Notes: generated from the letters alone by a model not told the origin. DNA of 64,000 bases from Nocardioides lacusdianchii (GCF_020102855.1 NZ_JADHZD010000014.1:28608-92607), one strand, 5' to 3'. Counted from the first letter of the stretch, positions 34,118 through 43,222 are shown. Made by a program: numbers and translations.

Positions 34118-35596
34118 GTGACGGCACAGACCCATGTGGCCGAGACGGACGACCTGTGGCGGCTGACCATGGAGCACTCGCCCGTCGGCATGGCGCTCGT
34201 CTCTCCCGCCGGGGCGTTCCTCACCGTCAACGCAGCGCTGTGCGACATGCTCGGCTACGAGCCCGACGTGCTCGCCACCCTCGACTTCCAGTCGATCACC
34301 CACCCCGACGACCTCGCGAGCGACCTGCGGCTGCTCGACCGGACCATCGCGGGTGACATCAGCTCCTACCGGATCACCAAGCGCTACATCTGCGCCGACG
34401 GCACCGTCGTGATCGGCGACCTGTCGGTCGCGCTGCTGCGCGCGCCGGACGGATCGCCCGTCCACTTCATCTCCCAGGTCGCCGACATCACCGAGCGGCA
34501 CGCGTTCGTCGAGCGGCTCGACGCGGCCGAGGCCGCGTTCGAGGCCGAGCAGCGCCGCACCGAGGCGCTCTTCGAGTCCGTGGCGGCCGGCCTGCTCCAG
34601 GTCGACGCCGACGGCGTTTACCTCTCCTACAACAACCGCCTGTCGGACATCCTCGACCTGGCCTACCCGCGCGGGCACGACGGCCATGCCGGCGCGGGCG
34701 CCCACGTCTACGACGTCGACCGGCGCCGGCTGCCCGTCGACGAGCTGCCCTCGGTGCGCGCCGCGCGGGGCGAGCAGTTCGACGGCGTGCTGCTCATGGT
34801 CGGGGAGGACCCGGACTCCCGGCGTGCCCTGTCGGTCTCCGCGCGTCCGGTCCGTGACCGGATCGGACGCCTCATGGGCGCCGTGGTGGCCCACCAGGAC
34901 GTCACCGACCTCCTGCGGGCCGTGCGGGCCAAGGACGACTTCGTCGCGATGGTGTCCCACGAGCTGCGTACGCCGCTGACGTCCGCGCTGGCCTACCTCG
35001 AGCTGCTCGACGACTCCGGCGACGTCACCGCCGAGGGGCACCAGCAGGTGGGCGCCGCCCGGCGCAACATGCTGAGAATGTCCCACCTGGTCGCCGACCT
35101 GCTCTTCGCCGCCCGCGTGTCCGCCGGCTCTTCGGTCATCGACCCCTACCGCCTCGACGTCGCCACGGTGCTCGGCGAGGCGGTGGAGGCCGCCGGGCTC
35201 GACGCGTACGGCGCCGGCGTACGCGTGGAGTGGCACGGACCGTCGTCGCTGGTGGCCGTGGCCGACGGCATGCGGCTGCGACAGGTCCTCGACAACCTGC
35301 TCGCCAACGCCATCGCCTACAGCCGGGCCGGCGACCTGGTCCGCGTCACCCTGTCGGAGGACCGTGGCCATGTCGTGCTCACCGTGGCCGACGAGGGGGT
35401 CGGCATCGACCGCCTCGACGTGGCCGACGTCTTCACCCGCTTCTTCCGCGGCGCCAACGCGCGCCGGCTCCAGGTGCCGGGCGCAGGACTCGGCCTCGAC
35501 ATCGTCCGCACCATCGTCGAGGCGCACGCCGGTGAGGTGTCGCTCGACAGCGCTCCCGGCGCCGGCACCACCGTGCGGGTGGCCCTGCCGCGCTGA
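34118..35596 (+). CDS. PAS-domain histidine kinase, intact ATP site
   Basis: A 492-residue paralogue of the preceding gene with the same domain order. The phospho-histidine is at about 281 (FVAMVSHELRTPL). The N-box DNLLANAIAYS (Asn397), G1 box VADEGVGID, F-box FTRFFRG and G2 box GAGLGLDIV are complete, so it should be active. There is no membrane segment, so it senses an internal signal through the PAS domains. No response regulator is beside it. The GTG at 34118 has GGAGG at good spacing. TTTTGCCACTGTTTCGCCAAG lies upstream. Confidence 0.88.
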   Translation: MTAQTHVAETDDLWRLTMEHSPVGMALVSPAGAFLTVNAALCDMLGYEPDVLATLDFQSITHPDDLASDLRLLDRTIAGDISSYRITKRYICADGTVVIGDLSVALLRAPDGSPVHFISQVADITERHAFVERLDAAEAAFEAEQRRTEALFESVAAGLLQVDADGVYLSYNNRLSDILDLAYPRGHDGHAGAGAHVYDVDRRRLPVDELPSVRAARGEQFDGVLLMVGEDPDSRRALSVSARPVRDRIGRLMGAVVAHQDVTDLLRAVRAKDDFVAMVSHELRTPLTSALAYLELLDDSGDVTAEGHQQVGAARRNMLRMSHLVADLLFAARVSAGSSVIDPYRLDVATVLGEAVEAAGLDAYGAGVRVEWHGPSSLVAVADGMRLRQVLDNLLANAIAYSRAGDLVRVTLSEDRGHVVLTVADEGVGIDRLDVADVFTRFFRGANARRLQVPGAGLGLDIVRTIVEAHAGEVSLDSAPGAGTTVRVALPR

Positions 35597-35667
35597 GAGG
35601 TCGCTGAGAGGTCGCTGCGCGCGGTCCCCGACGGGGGCCGTGCGCCTCGGCACGCCCGGACGTGCGG

Positions 35668-35695
35668 GGACCCCCTGCGGGAGGGCAGGGGGTCC
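35668..35695 (+). terminator. Terminator after the second kinase
   Basis: GGACCCCCTGC (35668-35678) pairs perfectly with GCAGGGGGTCC (35685-35695) around a six-base loop. No T-run follows. It lies 72 bases beyond the stop codon, and separates the kinases from the small peptide gene. Confidence 0.7.
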
Positions 35696-35773
35696 GGGCG
35701 GCGACCGGGTGGGGTCCGGCGCGTGTCTCGCAAGGGTGGGGTCTCGCGAGGCGGGTCCCGGCGAATCCAGTGA

Positions 35774-35837
35774 TTTGCCAGTGGGACTTGCCCAAGTTTG
35801 CCAAAGCGGACGACACTCGGCACTAGTTTTGACAAAG
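35774..35837 (+). promoter_or_regulatory. TTTGnCAAA repeats upstream of the WCC peptide gene
   Basis: TTTGCCAAAG (35797-35806) and TTTGACAAAG (35828-35837) are near-identical palindromic units spaced by 31 bases, three helical turns. A half-site TTTGCCAG is at 35774. Related TTTTGCC motifs occur before both kinase genes. They look like operators of a shared regulator, perhaps the XRE-TPR protein. The rest of 35597-35905 holds only the terminator. Confidence 0.45.
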
Positions 35838-35905
35838 TTTCTTCAGGCAGGGGCTCGGGACACCTGCCACCACCCCACACAGCACACCTAGCCCCTGGAG
35901 ACATC

Positions 35906-36028
35906 ATGAACCGCAAGGCCACTCGCATCTTCGTCGCCGCCGTCGCGCTCGTCAGCCTGGCCGGTTTCGCCGGACCCGCTGAGGCGGGTCAGGACAAGCA
36001 GCAGGCCCGCACGGGCTGGTGCTGCTGA
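35906..36028 (+). CDS. 40-residue secreted peptide ending in WCC, possible signal
   Basis: A small gene with CTGGAG five bases ahead of its ATG. The product has a clear signal peptide (basic MNRKATR, hydrophobic IFVAAVALVSLAGFAG, cleavage after AEA at about 27). A 13-residue mature peptide remains, GQDKQQARTGWCC. A tail with adjacent cysteines after a Trp suggests a modified or disulfide-bound signal. The next gene, convergent, is an XRE-TPR regulator, the family that senses short peptides in Gram-positives (RRNPP). The function is inference; the gene itself is well supported. Confidence 0.75.
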   Translation: MNRKATRIFVAAVALVSLAGFAGPAEAGQDKQQARTGWCC

Positions 36029-36049
36029 TCGCTTGACGGTCCCGCAGGC

Positions 36050-37408
36050 TCAGCTGCGGGCGAACGTGGGGGACCCCACGCGCGCCCGCAGCCCGGTCGA
36101 CGCCGCGGCACGTCGATAGGCGTCGGACGCAGCTTCGGTGAGGCCAACGCCGTCCAGAAGGGCGGCCAGGTCGAACCACAGCTGGGCGGCCGCCCTGTCG
36201 GCACCGATGGCTGACAGGGTCAGCACGGCTCGCTGGAAGTACGTGCTCGCCTCGACCGAGTCGCCATCGGATGCATATGTACTACCCAGCAGGGCCCATG
36301 CCTCGGCCTCGGCAAGGGGCAGGTGGCCGTTGGCAACCGCGTGCACCTGGGCGACCAGGTCGCGGCTCGTCGGCACGTCTCCTGACAGGAAGGCGGCTCG
36401 CGCCAGGCCGAGCAGCACCTGGGCCCGGTCCGACGAGGTAGAGGGGCTCCACTCCATCTCGGCCGCCGCCTGCTCGAGGTTGTGCCGCGCGTCGTCGATG
36501 GCGGGTGGGTCGAGCTCGAGCTGCAACCGGCCCACCTCGCCCCGCAGCAGGGCGAGGTTGCGGGCGTCCTGGCCCTCACCGAGCAGCGCCAGTGCGCGCT
36601 CTGCGAGCGGGACCGCCGCCGCGACGTCGCCGCGTCGGGCCTGCATGGCACTCGCGTTCCAGTAGGCCGACGCGCGAGCTCGCGCCGAGCCGAGCGACTC
36701 CGCGCTGGTGATGGCCTTGCGGCACATGCGAACGGCGTGGGCGGTGTCGCCGCGCTCGAAGTGTGCGGCGGCGAGCGTGACCGCGAGCTGGACGGCTTCG
36801 TCGCAGCAGTCGAGACCCGCCTCCTCCACGTTGGACAGCACGCGCTCGCCGCACTCGATCGCGCGGCCCAGGTCACCGGTCTCGCGATAGATCCGGCACA
36901 GCGCGATGCCGGCCTTGATCCGGGTCAGACCGTCGGTCGAGCGGTCGTCGATCAGCGCCTCGAGCTCGATGACGGCGTCGTCCTCGCGGTTGGTGGCCTC
37001 GAGGGCGCGGGCGTGGAGAAGGCGGGCGCGGTCGCGCAGACCGGTCATGCGCGAGGTCGACATCGTGTCCAGCGCCTGCTGCAGGTGCTTCTCGGCGTCC
37101 TCGGGCTGGCCCGACTCCAGCGAGAGCTCGGCATAGTCGAGGGCGAGGCGGATCTCGTCGACCACGTGACGCTCGGGCTCACCGAGGAGCGAGTCCACTG
37201 AGACGCCGAGGCGCTCGGCCAGGGTCTCGAGGGCGGGGGCGGTGGGCCGGCGGTGGCCGCTCTCGATGCGGGAGAGGTAGGCCACCGACATCAGGTCGTC
37301 CGCGACCTGGCCCTGGGTGAAGCCGCGTGCCTGGCGCGCGGACCTGAGTCGGCGACCCAGCGCCTCACGGTCGGTGCGGCCCAGCAGCTCGGCATGACGC
37401 GCTTCCAT
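36050..37408 (-). CDS. XRE-family regulator with TPR repeats (possible peptide receptor)
   Basis: A 452-residue regulator. Residues about 12-75 form an XRE helix-turn-helix (LGRRLRSARQARGFTQGQVADDLMSVAYLSRIESG). The rest is a superhelix of TPR-like repeats (SGQPEDAEKHLQQAL, YRETGDLGRAIECGERVL, and more), which in RRNPP proteins binds a short peptide. The ATG at 37408 is chosen; an earlier start adds 16 residues that lie in the promoter region. It is convergent with the WCC peptide gene, 21 bases apart, and lies just ahead of the polysaccharide genes on the other strand. The ligand is unknown. Confidence 0.88.
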   Translation of the reverse strand: MEARHAELLGRTDREALGRRLRSARQARGFTQGQVADDLMSVAYLSRIESGHRRPTAPALETLAERLGVSVDSLLGEPERHVVDEIRLALDYAELSLESGQPEDAEKHLQQALDTMSTSRMTGLRDRARLLHARALEATNREDDAVIELEALIDDRSTDGLTRIKAGIALCRIYRETGDLGRAIECGERVLSNVEEAGLDCCDEAVQLAVTLAAAHFERGDTAHAVRMCRKAITSAESLGSARARASAYWNASAMQARRGDVAAAVPLAERALALLGEGQDARNLALLRGEVGRLQLELDPPAIDDARHNLEQAAAEMEWSPSTSSDRAQVLLGLARAAFLSGDVPTSRDLVAQVHAVANGHLPLAEAEAWALLGSTYASDGDSVEASTYFQRAVLTLSAIGADRAAAQLWFDLAALLDGVGLTEAASDAYRRAAASTGLRARVGSPTFARS

Positions 37409-37690
37409 GCCGACATTGTGCGGCACGTTCACCACCCGGGTGTCGAATTGAGTCAAGAGACCGTCAAAATTGTCCTGACGACATCGCCGCTGCCTGGTCC
37501 GCCGCTTGCATCCGGCGCGTTGCAGAGAACGCTGTCCGGGAGCAGGTGCGGGGATTCATCGATGGCCTTGGTTGAATTTGGCCACACCTGCACGCCATGT
37601 CAACATACTCTTGACCTTCCGGGACCTCGTCGGTTCAGGTAGGAGCCGCGATCAACGTGATCGTGAGAGCAAGGCATCCGTGGGGGATGA

Positions 37691-39220
37691 ATGACGCAGG
37701 TCGACCTTTTCCGTGTTCACCATGACGGTGTCGACCTCGTGCACGGCAATCGTGCCCCCGTCGTGCAGCCTGTCGCCCACGATGCACCCGGCGCCGACTG
37801 GCGCAGCACCTACAAGCGTCGCCTCCTCGTCGCCGACTTCGTGGTGCTGCTCGTCGCGCTGATGGCAGCCCAGGTCTTCCGTTTCGGCGCGACCTCGGGA
37901 CCTCCGGTCGACGGCCTGTACGTGCCCTACCCGGTCCTGGGCATCGCGCTTGCCGTCGCCTGGTGGACGTCCCTGCAGGTCCACAGGGTGCGAAGCTCGC
38001 GCATCATCGGGAACGGGGCCGAGGAGTATCGCCGCGTGCTGGTCGCGACGTTCCGCGCGTTCGCCGTGCTTGCCTTCGTGTCGGTCGCCTTCAAGATCGA
38101 CGCGTCGCGCCTCTACATCGCCATCGCGCTTCCCCTGGGTCTTGTGGGGCTGCTGATAGCGCGCAAGGTCGCGCGGGTGGGTCTGCAGAGGGCGCGCGCG
38201 AAGGGCCGGTCGCTCGAACGTGTCCTGGTGGTCGGCGGCGAGCGTTCTGCCAACGCTCTGGCCCGATGGTTCTCCCGACACCCGGCCAGTGGGTACGTCG
38301 TGAGCGGCGTCTGGGTGCCGGACAACAACTCCCACCTGTCCACCCCGTTCAGCCCCGAGTTGCGGCGGGTGCCGATGATGTCGGCCGACGTGGACTTCGA
38401 CGAGGCCCTGGCCGCCTCGGGAGCCGAGGCGGTCGTCGTCACCGACACCGAGCACCTGGGCCACGAATCGCTACGCGACCTGACGTGGCAGCTGGAGGGC
38501 ACCGGCATCGACCTGCTGCTGTCCCCCAACGTGCTCGACGTCTCGTCAGCGCGGATGACCTTGCACGACGTGTCAGGGATGCCGCTGCTGCACCTCAGTG
38601 AGCCGCAGTACGCCGGCGCGAGCCGCCTCGCCAAGACGCTCTTCGACCGCGTAGGAGCCTGCGTCATCCTGCTCCTCATCTCGCCGCTCTTCATCGCCAC
38701 GGCACTCGCGGTCAAGCTCACCAGCGCGGGCCCGGTGTTCTACCGGCAGGAGCGCGTGGGTCGTGACGGGGCAACCTTCGGCATGATCAAGTTCCGCTCC
38801 ATGAAGGTCGGCGCGGACGCCGAGCTGCAGGCACTGCTTGCCGCAGAAGGCAGGACGCTCGCGGAGCTGCCGAAGCTCACTCGTGACCCGCGAGTGACCA
38901 CGGTGGGCGCTTTCATCCGCCGCTTCTCGATCGACGAGCTGCCCCAGCTCCTCAACGTCCTGAAGGGCGACATGAGCTTGGTCGGCCCGCGTCCGCAGCG
39001 CGACTTCGAGGTCGACGGCTACGACCACGTCGCCACTCGACGGTTGAGCGTGCTCCCCGGGATGACCGGTCTGTGGCAGGTGTCCGGCCGATCCGACCTG
39101 TCCTATGAAGAGGCGATTCGGCTCGACGTGCACTACGTGGAAAATTGGTCGATGACAGCGGACTTGATGATCCTGTGGCGCACTGCCAAGGCTGTCGTGG
39201 TGTCCGATGGGGCCTATTAG
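37691..39220 (+). CDS. Polyprenyl-phosphate glycosyl-1-phosphate transferase (initiating)
   Basis: A 509-residue WbaP/CpsE-type enzyme that starts polysaccharide synthesis by moving a sugar-1-phosphate to undecaprenyl phosphate. Four N-terminal membrane helices come first, then a CoA-binding-like middle part (RVLVVGGERSANALARW). A further helix (IILL-type, about 318-340) precedes the catalytic domain with KFRSMKVGAD and LPQLLNVLKGDMSLVGPRP. The 282 bases before it contain no gene. It opens the plus-strand arm of the polysaccharide locus. Confidence 0.95.
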   Translation: MTQVDLFRVHHDGVDLVHGNRAPVVQPVAHDAPGADWRSTYKRRLLVADFVVLLVALMAAQVFRFGATSGPPVDGLYVPYPVLGIALAVAWWTSLQVHRVRSSRIIGNGAEEYRRVLVATFRAFAVLAFVSVAFKIDASRLYIAIALPLGLVGLLIARKVARVGLQRARAKGRSLERVLVVGGERSANALARWFSRHPASGYVVSGVWVPDNNSHLSTPFSPELRRVPMMSADVDFDEALAASGAEAVVVTDTEHLGHESLRDLTWQLEGTGIDLLLSPNVLDVSSARMTLHDVSGMPLLHLSEPQYAGASRLAKTLFDRVGACVILLLISPLFIATALAVKLTSAGPVFYRQERVGRDGATFGMIKFRSMKVGADAELQALLAAEGRTLAELPKLTRDPRVTTVGAFIRRFSIDELPQLLNVLKGDMSLVGPRPQRDFEVDGYDHVATRRLSVLPGMTGLWQVSGRSDLSYEEAIRLDVHYVENWSMTADLMILWRTAKAVVVSDGAY

Positions 39221-39285
39221 TTGATGAGGGTTGCGACACTAGTGACGCACGAAAAGACGCTGGCCTGCTTTGATCGGCTCCAGAT

Positions 39286-41223
39286 ATGCCTATAGATCGC
39301 AAGGGGCCGACGGCCAGGAATGCAACGAGCTTACTTGAAATGCGCGTCAAGAAAATCTTGACTCCGGTTCATCGGATCGCGACGAAGTCCGTGAGTCAGG
39401 ACCTAATCACGACCGCGTTCATGTCCAGCGTATGTGTGTTCGCGGTCGAGGCGCTCTTCAAGCGGCTGCATTCTCTCGGTGAAGGGATGTCGTCACTTTC
39501 CCCTGCGGTCCTTGGGCTTAATGTGGGCATAGTGTGGATGATTTCGCTTTTCATACTAGGTCTCACGGGGTCGCGCGCATTGACTTACGTGCTGCTGTCG
39601 CTTGCGGCGACTGCGTCGCTGGTGGCGAACTACTACAAATCCACTCTCAGGTATGAACCGCTACTTCCAACGGACGTAACCTATCTCGGCGAAGCCAGAC
39701 TGCTCCTTGCCAGCGCAGGAATCAACCCATGGATTGCATGGGTGTCTTGTGTGGTCACGCTGGCGATTTTGGTGCTAGTGGCCACTTGGCACCTTCGGCA
39801 GCGGCGGAGAGGGCAACGAAGTCCGCTTCTTCTGCGATCGGCATATGTTATTGCAGGCGCTTCCTTAGCCATTTTAGCTGCTTCCTTCAACAATGACGGC
39901 AATCCGCTGCGCCGTGCGTATGAGGCGGCAGGAGTTGAATGGATTTTCTGGGACCAGATGCGCAACTACCAGTCGAACGGATTCGTGGCTGGCATGCTTT
40001 ACAATATGCCGACAGATCCGATGGATAGGCCACACGACTACGATGAAGCGGCTGTCGAGGCCCTGCTCGAAACGTATTCCGATCGAGCGGCAATCGTCAA
40101 CGCCGGGCGCAATTCCGATTCGCTCGCAGAAACTAACGTCGTAGTCGTCCTGAGTGAGTCTTTTTCGGACCCAGCAAACTTGGACGGACTAGTCCTGGAC
40201 GAAGACCCCATCCCTTTCACCCGAGCCTTGATGATGGACAACCCCTCGGGTTCGTTGGTCTCCAATGCTTACGGGGGCGGCACGGCCAACATGGAGTTTG
40301 AGGTCCTAACGGGCCTTAGCGTCGCCAATCTAGCGGCGCAGGCGCGCACGCCGTTTCAGAGTTTGCTCCCCGGGCGGTCAGGTTTTGCCGAGTTTGCGGG
40401 CCTGATCGGAGCCGAGGCGCATGCTCGAGCGGCGATTCACCCCTTCAGTGGGGGGTCATATCAAAGGCGCAGTGTCTATCCGCTGCTGGGCTTCGACACG
40501 GCGACGTTTGAGGCAGACATGCCCGGCGCCGAACGACTTGGTGATCCTGCGACCTACCCCTACGTAAGTGATCGAGCGGTGTATAACGAAGCGATCCGAC
40601 AGATTCAAGCATCCAGTGATCCGATGCTGCTTAATGTGGTGACGATGCAGAACCACGTCCCCTATGAGGGAAAGTATCCAGACCCCATAGGAGTTCGCGC
40701 GGCGCCAGATTTGAATGTGGAGGTATCGACCGCTGCCGGTCATTATCTGCGAGGGCTCAAACACAGTGATGATGCGCTCGAAGAGTTTGTGAGAGAAATA
40801 GACCGGCTTAGTGAGCCAACCGTGGTTGTATTGTACGGCGACCACCTGCCGCCACTTTGGCCCGAGCTGGTGATGACGAATAATGAGCCACTGAAGCGGT
40901 ATGAGACTCCATGGATGATCTTTGGCAATATAGACCTGCAGGACGCTAGCGTTTCGGGCCCTATTGGCCCTGCGCACCTTGCGGGCCGTTTGTCGTCCGC
41001 GATGCAATCGCCCGTAACTCCATTAATGGCATTCTTAAATGATGTTCGCAAGGAGGTGCCAGCTCTTGGAGTTCAATTGACACTGAACGGCGAGCACGAG
41101 GAGACGTCTCTGAACGACCTACCCTCGGACGGGCGAGACCTCCTTGATAAGTACCGGCTGATCCAGTACGACCAGATCGAGGGTCAGAGCCCATTTGCTG
41201 AAGAGTTTTACAAACTGGATTAG
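39286..41223 (+). CDS. LtaS-like membrane sulfatase-fold phosphotransferase
   Basis: A 645-residue protein with about five N-terminal membrane helices and an extracellular alkaline-phosphatase-fold domain. The metal and nucleophile residues are visible: LSESFSDP, YGGGTANMEFEVLTG (with the catalytic Thr) and LYGDHLPP. LtaS-type enzymes add glycerol or ribitol phosphate to glycolipids or polymers, so it may put phospho-groups on the surface polysaccharide. The base composition is clearly lower in GC than the neighbours, with codons such as ATA, TTA and AAT. This suggests recent transfer. Confidence 0.88.
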   Translation: MPIDRKGPTARNATSLLEMRVKKILTPVHRIATKSVSQDLITTAFMSSVCVFAVEALFKRLHSLGEGMSSLSPAVLGLNVGIVWMISLFILGLTGSRALTYVLLSLAATASLVANYYKSTLRYEPLLPTDVTYLGEARLLLASAGINPWIAWVSCVVTLAILVLVATWHLRQRRRGQRSPLLLRSAYVIAGASLAILAASFNNDGNPLRRAYEAAGVEWIFWDQMRNYQSNGFVAGMLYNMPTDPMDRPHDYDEAAVEALLETYSDRAAIVNAGRNSDSLAETNVVVVLSESFSDPANLDGLVLDEDPIPFTRALMMDNPSGSLVSNAYGGGTANMEFEVLTGLSVANLAAQARTPFQSLLPGRSGFAEFAGLIGAEAHARAAIHPFSGGSYQRRSVYPLLGFDTATFEADMPGAERLGDPATYPYVSDRAVYNEAIRQIQASSDPMLLNVVTMQNHVPYEGKYPDPIGVRAAPDLNVEVSTAAGHYLRGLKHSDDALEEFVREIDRLSEPTVVVLYGDHLPPLWPELVMTNNEPLKRYETPWMIFGNIDLQDASVSGPIGPAHLAGRLSSAMQSPVTPLMAFLNDVRKEVPALGVQLTLNGEHEETSLNDLPSDGRDLLDKYRLIQYDQIEGQSPFAEEFYKLD

Positions 41224-41414
41224 GCGTTTGTGAGAGTTCCCTCCGATGCGAGCACTTAGTCAGCCCGCTGCGACCCGTGAGCATGTCCTCCATAGGTGCT
41301 CGCGGGACGACCTTGCTGCTCAGAGCATAACGTGGAAGATCTGTGCAGAATTTAGAAGACTCCGGTCGAGGCGCAATTTCGATTCCTTATTACTGCGAAC
41401 GAGACGAGGGCACA

Positions 41415-42395
41415 ATGCTAACGGTCAACCGGACCGGCGCCATCGCGCTCGCGGTGTATAAGCCCGATGCGCAGTTGCTTGCGGAGCAAATTCGATCCAT
41501 CGCGGCTCAGACGTTAGAGCATTGGCTGTGTCACATCGGTATCGACGGTTCCGACAGCTTGGCGAACGAGCTTGTCGGCAAACTCATTCGAGGCGATGAC
41601 AGGTTTGTCTTGCATAGCTATCCGGAGAACGTCGGGATCTATCGGAACTTCGAGCGCTTGGTCGAGGAGATCTCTCCTGACGCGCCTTGGTTCGCGCTGT
41701 CTGACCAAGACGATTCATGGGACGTGGACAAGCTTGAACGGATGGTTGCTGCCCTCGATGAGGATGGGATAATGGCAGTAATCGGGCAGGCGCGACTAGT
41801 TGACCGCGAGGGAGGCCGATTGGGAATGACGAACCGCCGGAACGTACCCCTGCCGGCCCTCCTGATGGACAACCAGGTGACCGGGAGCCTCGCCCTCTTT
41901 CGGCGCGAAGTCCTCGACCTTGCGCTGCCGTTCCCACCGCCTACTCCCGCGGCCTATCACGATCACTGGCTGGGTGTCGTCGCCGCTGGGAGTGGCCGAA
42001 TTTCGTTCCTGAGCGAGGACGTCCAGGACTATGTCCAGCACGGCGCCAACGCGTTGGGCGAGGAGAATCGGCGCGATCCGGGCACTCGCTTGCGTGCGCT
42101 GGCCGGCAGCTCACGGAACCCTCTGCACATGCTGGACCGCCTCGCGGTCGAGCGGTGGGGGTGGCGCCAGACCATGGCTGTGACGCTGGCTGGTCGGCTG
42201 CAGGAGGACGCCGCCGCGTCGCGTGAGATCGCACCGTTCCTGATGCCCGGTCGTCCCGGCCTCCTCCGCGTCGTAGCGCGCAGCCTCGCCCGCCGTGAGG
42301 TGGGAGCGCAGCGCACGCTCGCCATCTGGGTCGGCTCGCTATGGGCGTCGCTCAGGCCCTCGCGACTCACGCACGAGATGACGGTGGTGGGCTGA
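41415..42395 (+). CDS. Family 2 glycosyltransferase, mosaic composition
   Basis: A 326-residue GT2 enzyme with the Rossmann-like start TGAIALAVYKPDAQLLAEQI and the acidic motif LSDQDDSWDVDKLERM, which holds the sugar nucleotide and metal. A helical tail follows. The first half uses low-GC codons like the gene before it, while from about base 41900 the composition returns to the high-GC norm. The junction of a transferred segment probably lies inside the gene. The ATG at 41415 has GAGGG ahead. Bases 41224-41414 contain nothing else clear. Confidence 0.85.
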   Translation: MLTVNRTGAIALAVYKPDAQLLAEQIRSIAAQTLEHWLCHIGIDGSDSLANELVGKLIRGDDRFVLHSYPENVGIYRNFERLVEEISPDAPWFALSDQDDSWDVDKLERMVAALDEDGIMAVIGQARLVDREGGRLGMTNRRNVPLPALLMDNQVTGSLALFRREVLDLALPFPPPTPAAYHDHWLGVVAAGSGRISFLSEDVQDYVQHGANALGEENRRDPGTRLRALAGSSRNPLHMLDRLAVERWGWRQTMAVTLAGRLQEDAAASREIAPFLMPGRPGLLRVVARSLARREVGAQRTLAIWVGSLWASLRPSRLTHEMTVVG

Positions 42396-43222
42396 TGAGC
42401 GACTGGACCCTGATCACCGTCACCTACAACAGCAGGGACGACCTCACCGCCCACTGGGTGGATGCAGAGCCCCGCGACTTCCATTGGATCGTGGTGGACA
42501 ACGGGTCGACCGACGGCACCGTCGAGCTGGCGCGCGAGCTGGCCGACCTGTGCCTTGTGAACTCGGCCAACACGGGTTTCGCGGCCGCGAACAACCTGGG
42601 GCTCGAGCACGTTGACACCACCTTTGTCGGCTTCGCCAACCCAGACGTCCGCGTGGGATCAGGCTGGCAGGCTCCGCTCGAGCAGACGATCGGACGGACC
42701 GGCGGGCTCGTCGTCCCTCAGCTCGTCTATCCCGACGGTCGTGAGCAGCCCAGCACCCGCGGTCTGCCGTACTTCTCCTCCAAGATCCGCAACCGGCTGT
42801 CCCCGGAGTCGGAGCGCGGACGCGCCTATGCGCGCACCGGCCACACGGTCCCGACCTACATTGCCTGGGCAATGGGGGCGGGTGTGTGTGCGAGGACCGA
42901 TGTCTTCCGTGACCTCGGTGGGTGGAACGACGACTACTTCCTCTACTACGAGGACCACGAGATCGGCCTGCGGGCATGGCAGCAGGGCCTGACAGTCGCA
43001 GTCGATCCGCGGGCCCGCTGGACCCACTCGTGGCAGCGCGCGACCTCGCGCCTCGACGTCTCGGCGTGGCGTCGGGAGTTCGGCTCGATGAAGACGTTCT
43101 TCCGAGCGCACCCGGAGTTCCTCGTGGCTCCACGATCGCGCCGTGGCGAGGCGCGCCGTCTCGCACGGCGCGGCTACGGCGCGCTGCACGACAACCTCTG
43201 GTGTCCGGTACCGACAGAATGA
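42395..43222 (+). CDS. Family 2 glycosyltransferase, rhamnosyltransferase-like
   Basis: A 275-residue GT2 enzyme. Motifs VTYNSRDDL, WIVVDNGSTDGTVELAR, FANPDVRVGSGW and DDYFLYYEDHEIGLRA match the WcaA/GlcNAc-rhamnosyl group (GT2 with E-D-H). The ATG shares one base with the stop of the gene before. It adds a sugar to the lipid-linked repeat unit; the sugar cannot be told. Confidence 0.93.
   Translation: MSDWTLITVTYNSRDDLTAHWVDAEPRDFHWIVVDNGSTDGTVELARELADLCLVNSANTGFAAANNLGLEHVDTTFVGFANPDVRVGSGWQAPLEQTIGRTGGLVVPQLVYPDGREQPSTRGLPYFSSKIRNRLSPESERGRAYARTGHTVPTYIAWAMGAGVCARTDVFRDLGGWNDDYFLYYEDHEIGLRAWQQGLTVAVDPRARWTHSWQRATSRLDVSAWRREFGSMKTFFRAHPEFLVAPRSRRGEARRLARRGYGALHDNLWCPVPTE

Noticed and set aside
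36905..37136. Plus-strand frames opposite the XRE-TPR gene
   Set aside because: Antisense shadows with no ribosome site; the TPR pattern lies on the minus strand.
40456..41007. 183-codon minus-strand frame inside the LtaS-like gene
   Set aside because: It lies in the lower-GC segment, so it looks less biased, but the plus frame has the complete catalytic motifs.
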